5,858 nucleotides of DNA from DASZIT01 sp036264255. GTDB taxonomy: Bacteria > Actinomycetota > Acidimicrobiia > Acidimicrobiales > RAAP-2. Below the pieces are notes generated by a model, which was not told where the DNA came from, searched no databases, and worked only from the letters and a program-made list of their open reading frames with translations. Below are positions 1-5,687 of this stretch, one piece after another. The stretch spans positions 1-5,858 of the forward strand of contig DATARI010000136.1 in the NCBI GenBank assembly GCA_036264255.1. Direction: 5' to 3'. Position 1 is the first letter of the stretch. Each line of letters starts with the position of its first letter. A program made the translations under genes and the position numbers.

Positions 1-1203
1 CACTGCGGAGTACCACCCGCCGGAGTCGCCCCGCTTGGCGAGTCGGTTGGCGATCTGCACCCAGCGGTCCTCACGCTCCTTCATCATGCACAGCACCGGC
101 GAGGCGATGAAGATCGAGGAGTAGGCCCCGGAGAGCAAGCCGACGAAGAGGGCCAGACCGAAGTCCTGCAGCGAAGTCGCCCCCAGGAAGACCGAGCCGA
201 CCACCAGCACCGAGAGGACCGGGACGATGGCCACCGCCGAGGTGTTGATCGATCGGGCCAGGGTCTGGTTCATCGACAGGTTGACCATGTCCGAATAGGA
301 GATGCGTCCGGACGCGCCGAGACCGGTGGCGTTGTCCCGGATCCGGTCGAACACCACCACCGTGTCGTAGAGGGAGTACCCCAGAACGGTGAGTACGGCG
401 ATCACCGTGTCCGGAGTCACCTGGAACCCGAAGAGCGAATAGACCCCGACCGTCACGGCCAGGTCGTGGATCACCGCGATGATGGCCGCCACCGCCATCT
501 TGAACTCGAAGCGGATCGAGATGTAGACGGCCACCACGATGAAGAAGATGATCAGCGCTTCGATCGCCTTGTCGGTGACCTGACCACCCCAGGTCGGCCC
601 GACATCATTGATCGACACGCTCGAGACCGGCACATGGGCGGCTTGGGCCAACGCGCTCTGAAGCTTGAACACGGTGGCCTGGTGCTTGGTTCCGCTGAGG
701 TTGTTCAGGTCCGCCTGGACCTGAATCTGCTTCACGTGGGTGACCTGATTGGTCAACGACACCACGGTGGGCTGGGCGACCCCTGACGCCTTGGCGATGG
801 TGGTGGCCTGGGCCACCGTCATCGACTGCGATGCCACCGTCCACGAGCTACCGCCCTTGAAGTCGATCCCCTCGTTCAGACCCCGGGTGCCGAGGGAGAT
901 CAACCCGGCCAAGATAACGATGGCGGAGATGGCGAACCACCACTTGCGGTTGCCGATGAAGTCGAACGACGTCCCGCCCCGATAGAGCCGCATGAACGCA
1001 TTCGGACCCCTCGGGTCGGACCGCTTTTCGGCGGCGTGCTCGAGCTCCTCGTCGAAGGCTTCCTCGAGCTCCTCGGCGTCGACTTCGGACCCCTCGTCGT
1101 CGAGCGCCTCGTCGTCGGTTTCCACCCCGTCTTCCAAGGTGGCGTCGTCCTCGGACATCGTCGTCTCGGTCCCGTCTTCGCCAGTCCGGCGGCGGGCGGT
1201 CAT
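1..1203 (-). CDS. secF: SecF, protein translocase subunit (3' end cut off by window edge)
   Basis: Inner-membrane RND-type subunit that pairs with SecD and helps SecYEG-driven export using the proton gradient. The frame is open for 401 codons to the window edge without a stop. Residues 1-70 are an acidic cytoplasmic extension. The family core then starts at MRLYRGG (71-77) and FDFIGNRKWW (80-89). Next are membrane segment 1 (about 90-107), the GIDFKGG motif (112-118), a periplasmic-type domain (about 119-205), VGPTWGG (201-207) and membrane segments at about 211-230, 237-257, 265-286, 320-340 and 349-373. The SLYDTVVVFDRIRD motif (277-290) carries D280, which by family knowledge probably matches the proton-pathway aspartate; R317 may be its partner arginine. 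All six membrane segments are present, so probably only the cytoplasmic C-terminal tail is missing. The ATG at 1203 overlaps the secD stop (ATGA) and has GAGG 7 bases upstream. Alternative starts are Met16 (1158) and Met71 (993). High GC in third codon positions in 994-1200 favours the long form. Confidence 0.96.
   Translation of the reverse strand, partial: MTARRRTGEDGTETTMSEDDATLEDGVETDDEALDDEGSEVDAEELEEAFDEELEHAAEKRSDPRGPNAFMRLYRGGTSFDFIGNRKWWFAISAIVILAGLISLGTRGLNEGIDFKGGSSWTVASQSMTVAQATTIAKASGVAQPTVVSLTNQVTHVKQIQVQADLNNLSGTKHQATVFKLQSALAQAAHVPVSSVSINDVGPTWGGQVTDKAIEALIIFFIVVAVYISIRFEFKMAVAAIIAVIHDLAVTVGVYSLFGFQVTPDTVIAVLTVLGYSLYDTVVVFDRIRDNATGLGASGRISYSDMVNLSMNQTLARSINTSAVAIVPVLSVLVVGSVFLGATSLQDFGLALFVGLLSGAYSSIFIASPVLCMMKEREDRWVQIANRLAKRGDSGGWYSAV
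1200..1203 (-). promoter_or_regulatory. ATGA stop/start overlap, secD-secF
   Basis: The secF ATG (1203-1201) overlaps the secD TGA (1202-1200) in the same ATGA arrangement as queA-tgt. A GAGG lies 7 bases upstream inside the secD end. Coupled translation would suit two subunits needed in equal amounts. Confidence 0.8.
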
Positions 1204-2729
1204 ACCCGGTCCTCGGCCAGGACGCCGAGACCGGCGGCCACGCCCACCCGGCCGGCATCCGCCATCCCCCGGCTCCGACCCAGCAGGATCACGAACGGCT
1301 TGGTGAAGAAGTAGGTCACGAAGATGTCGAGGAGGGTCGATATGCCGAGGAAGAGGGCGAACCCCTGTACCTGCCCGATCGATACCTCATAGAGGACGAT
1401 GGCACCCATCAACGACACGGCGTCGGCGGCCAGAACGGTGCGGAAGGCGCTCTTGAATCCCTTGTCGACGCTGGTTCGTACGGTTCTCCCGGAACGGGTC
1501 TCGTCCTTTAATCGCTCGAAATAGACGATGTAGGAGTCAACGGTGATACCGACGGACACGATCACCCCGATGATGCCGGCCAGGTCGATGGTGGTGCTCA
1601 GCTGCTGGCCCATGAAGGCGATGATGGCCCACAGCAGAGCGGCGGTCACCAGGAGGCCCGAGACCACCACCGCACCGAGCAGGCGGTAGTACAAGAGCAT
1701 GTAGAGCATGACCAGGCCCAGGCCGGCCAGGCCGGAGATCAGCCCGGCTTGCAACGACGCCTTCCCGAGGGTGGGCGAGACGGTCTGGACATTGATCCGG
1801 TCGAGCTTCACCGGGAGCGACCCGAAGTTCAACTCGGTGGCCAGGGTCTGGGCCTGGCTCTGGGTGAAGCTGCCGGAGATCTGCACCTGTCCGTTGAAGG
1901 AGGTGAACGACGCCTGGCTGGGCTGGGTGATGGGGGCGGAGATCACCTGGCCGTCGAGGTCGATGCCGATGATGGCGTGGAACTGCTGTTGGGAAAGGGT
2001 GTCCCAGGCGGTACTCCCCGCGCTGGTGAGGACGATGCTGACCGCCCACTGGTTGTTGACCAGCTGGGCCGAGGCTGAGTGCACCGCGGTCCCGGTGAGG
2101 GCGGCCGGCCCGAGCACGTAGCGGATGGTGCCCTGCGAGGCGGAGGCGCCGGGCAACAGCACGGTGGCGTTCTTGTCGTCACTGGTGGCCGGGGTGGACG
2201 GATAGGCGGCGAACTGGGGATCGGCCTGGATGCTGTTGGCGTTGCTGGTGTAGCCGTTCACATTGCTGGAGTCGGGCTTCACCGCCAGATTGGTGGCGGT
2301 CAGTTGGGCGCTGGCCGCGCAGGTCGGCAAGGGGCCGCTCGGGGGGGTGCTGCCCTTGGCCGGGGTGTAGGGCGGGGCGTAACAGAGCGCGGGCCGGAAG
2401 AACAGCTGGGCGGTGTTGCCCAGGGTGGACAGCACCTTCTGGGTGTTCTTCTCGCCCGGGATCGACACCACCACCTCGTTCTTCCCCTGGCTGCCGACAC
2501 TGGCCCCACTGGTCCCGCCGGCGGCGACCCGGCTGTTGAGGATGGAGACCACCGTGTTCAGCTGGTCGGAAGTCACCGGGGTATGGGTCTTGTAGACGAC
2601 CGACAGGCCGCCTTCGAGGTCAAGCCCGAGCTTCGGCGACCACCCCGCCGCCAGCGTGGCTCCCAGTGCGATCGCCGCGATCAGCACGATGCTGATCAAA
2701 CTGGCCCAGAGGGCGCGCTTGTTCTTCAT
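1200..2729 (-). CDS. secD: SecD, protein translocase subunit
   Basis: Partner of SecF in the SecDF(YajC) complex, which binds emerging substrates outside the membrane and pulls them forward using the proton gradient. The protein has 509 residues. Membrane segment 1 is at about 8-28, followed by the family motif PKLGLDLEGG (32-41) and a large extracytoplasmic P1 region to about residue 320. That region includes IGIDLDGQVISAP (254-266) and ends near PTLGK (319-323). Five more membrane segments follow at about 326-347, 351-373, 380-403, 430-450 and 455-483. D398 in VDSYIVYFERLKDE is the probable proton-pathway aspartate, matched by family knowledge. Residues about 112-200 form a Pro/Ser/Ala/Asn-rich insert holding the protein's only cysteines, C116 and C137. 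An insert here is common in actinobacterial SecD. The ATG at 2729 lies 6 bp after the yajC stop and has no clear Shine-Dalgarno sequence, so translational coupling to yajC is likely. The C-terminal tail (about 486-509) is short and weakly conserved. Confidence 0.98.
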   Translation of the reverse strand: MKNKRALWASLISIVLIAAIALGATLAAGWSPKLGLDLEGGLSVVYKTHTPVTSDQLNTVVSILNSRVAAGGTSGASVGSQGKNEVVVSIPGEKNTQKVLSTLGNTAQLFFRPALCYAPPYTPAKGSTPPSGPLPTCAASAQLTATNLAVKPDSSNVNGYTSNANSIQADPQFAAYPSTPATSDDKNATVLLPGASASQGTIRYVLGPAALTGTAVHSASAQLVNNQWAVSIVLTSAGSTAWDTLSQQQFHAIIGIDLDGQVISAPITQPSQASFTSFNGQVQISGSFTQSQAQTLATELNFGSLPVKLDRINVQTVSPTLGKASLQAGLISGLAGLGLVMLYMLLYYRLLGAVVVSGLLVTAALLWAIIAFMGQQLSTTIDLAGIIGVIVSVGITVDSYIVYFERLKDETRSGRTVRTSVDKGFKSAFRTVLAADAVSLMGAIVLYEVSIGQVQGFALFLGISTLLDIFVTYFFTKPFVILLGRSRGMADAGRVGVAAGLGVLAEDRV

Positions 2730-2735
2730 CGTTGG

Positions 2736-3293
2736 TCAGGTTGTCTTCTTGGGTCCGGGGCCGTTGGGCTTGTCCTCGCCGGCACCGTCCCCGGTGCCGC
2801 CGTCAGCATCGTGGTCGTGGTCGTGGTCATCGACCTGGTCATGCGCATCGCCCCCCTGGGCCGGGTGGTCGGGGTCATCGTGACCCTCACCTTCCACCTC
2901 GTGGTCGTGGTCTTCGTCATCATGTTCGTACTCTTCGTCGTCTTCATCGTGGTCATCCGCGCCGGGAACCTCGACATTGAGCTTGCGGATGATGTACTGG
3001 CGCAGCACCACGAAGGATGCCCCCATGCTGGTCTCGAGGGTGACCCTGTCCCCGTCAATGTCGATGATGTGACCGACGATCCCGCCGGCGGTCAGGACTT
3101 CGTCATCGATCTCCCACTGATTGACCGCCTCGCGGGCGGCCCGCTGCTTCTGCCGCTGGGGGCGGAGGATCAGGAAATAGAACCCGGCGGCGATGACCAC
3201 CAGGATCAGCAGAGTGGTACCGGAGCTACTTGACGTGGTCTTGGCGGCCGCGGCCACCAGGGGCGCAGCCAGCGCCGCGGACGCGGCCATCAT
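2736..3293 (-). CDS. yajC: YajC, preprotein translocase accessory subunit with long His/Asp/Glu tail
   Basis: Small single-span membrane protein associated with SecDF. It has 185 residues, against roughly 85-120 for typical YajC. After a short Ala/Ser/Thr-rich N-terminus comes one membrane segment (about 26-43) running into the hallmark YFLILRPQRQKQR (39-51). The cytoplasmic domain follows with WEIDDEVLTAGGIVGHI (60-76), GDRVTLE (81-87) and a last conserved stretch ending near residue 107. Residues about 111-175 are low complexity and not part of the family core: 10 His, 22 Asp and 9 Glu, including HDHDHD runs (157-162), and then a Gly/Pro/Lys end. Two adjacent ATG codons (3291-3293 and 3288-3290) could start translation, and neither has a good Shine-Dalgarno sequence. 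Known YajC topology puts the tail in the cytoplasm. What the tail does is unknown; metal binding or electrostatic interaction would be inference. Confidence 0.96.
   Translation of the reverse strand: MMAASAALAAPLVAAAAKTTSSSSGTTLLILVVIAAGFYFLILRPQRQKQRAAREAVNQWEIDDEVLTAGGIVGHIIDIDGDRVTLETSMGASFVVLRQYIIRKLNVEVPGADDHDEDDEEYEHDDEDHDHEVEGEGHDDPDHPAQGGDAHDQVDDHDHDHDADGGTGDGAGEDKPNGPGPKKTT
2811..2828. repeat. Three tandem GTGGTC units in the yajC tail
   Basis: Three perfect 6-base units on the plus strand encode Asp-His pairs on the minus strand. Two more units lie at 2901-2912. Because the unit is a multiple of three, slippage would lengthen or shorten the tail without breaking the frame. Confidence 0.6.
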
Positions 3294-3372
3294 CGAGTGA
3301 TCAGAACGTGGGAGTTGGAGCGCACAGCGGTCAGACTGTAGCCCAGGCCACCGGCACCCTCAGACCGCCCCT
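3294..3372 (-). promoter_or_regulatory. tgt-yajC spacer with weak promoter-like element and inverted repeat
   Basis: This 79-bp gap divides the queuosine genes from the Sec genes. On the minus strand it holds TACAGT (3340-3335), which fits a TANNNT -10 pattern. CTGAGG (3363-3358) lies 17 bases upstream of it and matches the -35 consensus poorly. Transcription from it would start about 35 bases before yajC. The spacer also has GCGGTC (3327-3332) and GACCGC (3363-3368) as inverted arms around a 30-base loop. There is no T-run, so an intrinsic terminator is not supported. No Shine-Dalgarno sequence precedes yajC. Confidence 0.3.
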
Positions 3373-4488
3373 CTAGTGTCCCCAGACTTCGGCGACATCC
3401 GCTCGGAGCTGGGAAAATCGTCGGTTGGTGATGGCGGCGCGGGCCTGGGACATCAAATCGACCATGTAGGCGAGGTTGTGGATGCTGAGCAGCCGCCAGA
3501 CGGTCGGCTCCCCCACCGACAACAGGTGGCGCAGATAACCCCGCGACCAGCGGGAGCAGGTGCTGCAGCCACAGCCGGGGTCGAGGGGCCCGTCGTCCCG
3601 GCTGTGGACGGCGTTGCGGAGGTTGAGGCGCCCGGTGGTGGTGAGGATGGAGCCGTGGCGGGCCATCCGGGTGGGGGCGACACAGTCGAACTGGTCCACC
3701 CCCAGGCCGATCGCCTCGATCATGCCGACCGGGTCGCCGATCCCCATCAGATAGCGGAGCCGGTCGCTCGGGAGCTCGGGGACGGTGATGGCCAGGGTGT
3801 CGAGCATCTCCGCCTTCGGCTCCCCCACCGACAGCCCACCGATCCCGTACCCGTCGAAATCGAGCTCCACCGTCCGCCGGGCGCTCTCCACCCTCAGTTG
3901 GGGGTCGGTCCCACCCTGGACGATGCCGAACAGCGCCTGCCCCTCCGGCCGGGCTTCGAGCCGGCGGTGATGGGCGCGGGCCCGGGCCGCCCACGCCGAC
4001 GTCCGGTCGACCGCCAGGCGGAGGACCTCCGGGGTGGCCGGAAGGGTGGCGCAGACATCGAGCACCATCTGGATGTCGGCACCGATCAGCCCCTGGGCCT
4101 CCACCGCCATCTCCGGGGTCAGCCGGGCCCGCAGGCCGTCGTAGACGGAGGTGAAGCTCACCCCGTCGTCGTCCACTGCCGGGGCCAGCGAGTGCACCTG
4201 GTAACCCCCGGAGTCGGTGAGGGTGTGGCCGGTCCAACCGGTGAACCGGTGGAGCCCGCCGAGGGCGGCCACCACCTCGGCCCCGGGGCGGAGCATCAGG
4301 TGATAGGTGTTGGCCAGCACCACGTCGGCCCCGATGGCTTCCAGATCGGCACTGTCCAACGCCTTGACCGAGCCGCGGGTGCCCACCGGCATGAAGGTGG
4401 GAACCGGGTAGGAACCCCGGGCGGTATGGACCACCCCGGTTCGGGCCGCCCCGTCGGTGGCGGTCACCTCCATCCGGGTGGCGGTCAT
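3373..4488 (-). CDS. tgt: tRNA-guanine(34) transglycosylase (Tgt)
   Basis: Exchanges guanine-34 for the queuine precursor preQ1 in tRNAs with GUN anticodons (Asp, Asn, His, Tyr), the step before QueA. With the start at 4488 the protein has 371 residues, close to E. coli Tgt (375). Visible motifs are NTYHLMLRPG (60-69), TDSGGYQVHSL (91-101) with the general acid/base aspartate D92, DVC (144-146), FGIVQGG (187-193), GIGGLSVGEP (215-224) and FDCVAPTRMARHG (267-279) with nucleophile D268. The zinc ligands C306, C308, C311 and H337 are all present (GCGCSTC, then SIHN). DVC replaces the more usual DEC but keeps Asp and Cys, as expected for a bacterial preQ1-using enzyme. I chose ATG 4488 because it overlaps the queA stop as ATGA and matches family length. 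A GTG at 4611 would add 41 residues of out-of-frame queA sequence with no family resemblance. Ends in TAG. Confidence 0.98.
   Translation of the reverse strand: MTATRMEVTATDGAARTGVVHTARGSYPVPTFMPVGTRGSVKALDSADLEAIGADVVLANTYHLMLRPGAEVVAALGGLHRFTGWTGHTLTDSGGYQVHSLAPAVDDDGVSFTSVYDGLRARLTPEMAVEAQGLIGADIQMVLDVCATLPATPEVLRLAVDRTSAWAARARAHHRRLEARPEGQALFGIVQGGTDPQLRVESARRTVELDFDGYGIGGLSVGEPKAEMLDTLAITVPELPSDRLRYLMGIGDPVGMIEAIGLGVDQFDCVAPTRMARHGSILTTTGRLNLRNAVHSRDDGPLDPGCGCSTCSRWSRGYLRHLLSVGEPTVWRLLSIHNLAYMVDLMSQARAAITNRRFSQLRADVAEVWGH
4485..4488 (-). promoter_or_regulatory. ATGA stop/start overlap, queA-tgt
   Basis: On the minus strand the tgt ATG (4488-4486) shares two bases with the queA TGA (4487-4485). 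No good Shine-Dalgarno sequence precedes the tgt ATG (the nearest bases are CTGGACCCGGGTCG). Initiation of tgt therefore probably depends on ribosomes terminating on queA, which would couple production of the two queuosine enzymes. The overlap is seen directly; the coupling is inferred. Confidence 0.8.
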
Positions 4489-5555
4489 CGACCCGGGTCC
4501 AGCCGGGCCACCGGGGTGGCTTTGGGCCCGGCCCGGCCCACCACCATGGCATCCCCGAACGACAGGAACCGGTAGCCCTCGGCCAGCGCCTCGGCGTAGA
4601 GCTGGCGCCACTCCGGGCCGCAGAACGCCTCCACCATCAACAGCAGGCTGGAACGGGGCAGGTGGAAGTTGGTGACCAGGACGTCCACCACCCCGAAACG
4701 GTGGTCGCCGTAGATGAAGAGGTCGGTGCGCCCCGAGAGCCGCCCGGTGGAGGCCACCGACTCGAGGGCCCGGACCACGGTGGTGCCTACCGCCACCACC
4801 CTGGTCGCCTGGGCGCAGGCATCCATGGTGGCGGCCGGCACCTGGTAGCGCTCGGTGTGGATCACGTGCTCGGCGGGGGTGGCGGCGGTGATGGGACGGA
4901 AGGTGTCCAGCCCGATGGCCAGGTCGAGAGTGACCACCTCGGCCCCGGCGTCCCGGCAGGCCTGGAGGAGCTCGGGGGTGAAGTGGAGGCCGGCGGTGGG
5001 GGCGGCGGTGGAGCGGTCACCGGGATCCCGGTCGGCTGAGTACACCGTCTGGTAGCGCTCGGGGTCGTCCAGTCGGTGGTGGATGTAGGGCGGCAGCGGC
5101 ATGAGGCCGGAGCGCTCCACGACGGTCGGATCGATCAGCCGGACCGAGCGTCGGCTGTCGTCCCCGCCGGCCACCGGTGCCCCCACCTCGACCACCGGCT
5201 CCCCGGTCGCCGTCCCCGACCGCTCGTGGAGCCGGGTGCCGGGAGGGAGCCGGCGTCCCGGGCGCACCAGGGCCTCCCAGGTCGAGCCGGCCCGGTCGAT
5301 CGGCTCGAGCAGCAGCACCTCGGCCTCACCGCCGGTCACCTTCACCAGGTCCAGCCGGGCGGCCAGAACCCGGGTGTCGTTGACCACCACCACATCGCCG
5401 GACCGGAGGAGGGTGGGGAGATCGGCCACCGTGGCGTGCTCGGTGCCCCCCGAGGCCGACACCCGGCCGGAGATCAGCAACCGGGCGGCGCTGCGGGGCT
5501 CGACCGGCTGTTGGGCGATGGCCGCCTCGGGAAGCCCGTAGTCGTAGGCGTCCAT
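4485..5555 (-). CDS. queA: S-adenosylmethionine:tRNA ribosyltransferase-isomerase (QueA)
   Basis: Transfers and isomerises the ribosyl part of S-adenosylmethionine onto preQ1-tRNA to form epoxyqueuosine; it acts directly after Tgt. From ATG 5555 the protein has 356 residues, the same as E. coli QueA. The N-terminus matches the family at YDYGLPEAAIAQQPVEPR (4-21). Other motifs are VVVNDTRVLAARL (56-68), PLPPYIHH (163-170), YQTVYS (178-183), AAPTAGLHFT (194-203), AVGTTVVRALES (265-276), VVDVLVTNFHLPRSSLL (299-315) and YRFLSFGDAM (338-347). The segment after YQTVYS is slightly longer than usual (DRDPGDRST). The usual LHVGxGTF motif reads LDLAIGLDTF (220-229). The frame is open upstream to a TTG at 5660, but residues added there do not resemble QueA. 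A GTG at 5561, two codons upstream and 5 bases after GAGG, is a credible alternative start. The stop overlaps the tgt start. Confidence 0.97.
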   Translation of the reverse strand: MDAYDYGLPEAAIAQQPVEPRSAARLLISGRVSASGGTEHATVADLPTLLRSGDVVVVNDTRVLAARLDLVKVTGGEAEVLLLEPIDRAGSTWEALVRPGRRLPPGTRLHERSGTATGEPVVEVGAPVAGGDDSRRSVRLIDPTVVERSGLMPLPPYIHHRLDDPERYQTVYSADRDPGDRSTAAPTAGLHFTPELLQACRDAGAEVVTLDLAIGLDTFRPITAATPAEHVIHTERYQVPAATMDACAQATRVVAVGTTVVRALESVASTGRLSGRTDLFIYGDHRFGVVDVLVTNFHLPRSSLLLMVEAFCGPEWRQLYAEALAEGYRFLSFGDAMVVGRAGPKATPVARLDPGR

Positions 5556-5565
5556 CGGCACCGCG

Positions 5566-5600
5566 GCCTCGACCCCGGCGACCCCGGGGTGCCTCGACCC
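5566..5600. repeat. 10-base direct repeat GCCTCGACCC
   Basis: The plus-strand copies at 5566-5575 and 5591-5600 are 25 bases apart, just upstream of queA. On the minus strand each copy contains GAGG. The copy nearer queA sits 5 bases from the GTG at 5561 and 11 bases from the ATG at 5555, so it may act as the ribosome binding site. Confidence 0.35.
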
Positions 5601-5633
5601 GTCTTCACTGGCTGCCGGCATCGGCTGCACGCT

Positions 5634-5644
5634 ATTTCGGAAAT
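5634..5644. repeat. 11-base palindrome ATTTCGGAAAT
   Basis: Perfect 5-base arms (ATTTC and GAAAT) flank a single central G. It is a small AT-rich island in very GC-rich surroundings and overlaps the weak -10-like TAGCGT by one base. It is short enough for chance, but its place in the only sizeable gap makes an operator possible. Confidence 0.35.
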
Positions 5645-5648
5645 CACC

Positions 5649-5675
5649 GTCGGCCGGCAACCGGGCGGGGCCGAC
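5649..5675. repeat. Inverted repeat, 7-bp stem with 13-base loop, downstream of ruvB
   Basis: GTCGGCC (5649-5655) and GGCCGAC (5669-5675) are exact reverse complements. The hairpin lies 12 bases after the ruvB stop and is followed on the minus strand by GGTGATTTCC rather than a clear T-run. It could stall or partly terminate ruvB transcription. A shorter alternative, CCGG-CAA-CCGG (5654-5664), competes with it. In DNA this GC-rich, such stems also arise by chance. Confidence 0.35.
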
Positions 5676-5687
5676 CCTCCCGGTCGA

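Larger units (their letters stand above)
5556..5687 (-). other. ruvB-queA spacer
   Basis: This 132-bp gap is the longest non-coding stretch in the window if queA starts at 5555. It remains open in the queA frame back to a TTG at 5660, but the added residues look unlike QueA. It contains an 11-base palindrome, a 7-bp-stem hairpin and a 10-base direct repeat, listed separately. A TAGCGT (5634-5629) fits a loose -10 pattern, with TTGCCG (5660-5655) 20 bases upstream, which is longer than ideal. It could hold a promoter for queA onward, but nothing is strong enough to assert that. Confidence 0.35.

Noticed and set aside
2079..3233. A 384-codon plus-strand open frame opposite yajC and the start of secD
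   Set aside because: It is antisense to two clearly recognised genes. Its translation is low-complexity Gly/Val/Arg sequence set by the complementary codons, with no recognisable domain. Long antisense frames are common in GC-rich genomes.
3290..4552. A 420-codon minus-strand frame overlapping tgt in another phase
   Set aside because: Its translation is Pro/Gly/Arg-rich and unlike any known family, whereas the tgt frame has intact catalytic and zinc-binding residues.
3376..4575. A 399-codon plus-strand open frame opposite tgt
   Set aside because: It mirrors tgt almost exactly and resembles no family. It is an antisense shadow caused by high third-position GC.
4489..4611. N-terminal extension of Tgt from GTG 4611
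   Set aside because: It would overlap queA by more than 120 bases with Gly/Pro/Arg-rich residues. The ATG at 4488 gives the family length and a neat ATGA overlap.
5556..5660. N-terminal extension of QueA from TTG 5660, or from ATG 5621
   Set aside because: The extra residues do not match QueA, no Shine-Dalgarno sequence precedes either codon, and the ATG at 5555 gives the standard 356-residue length with the family N-terminus.
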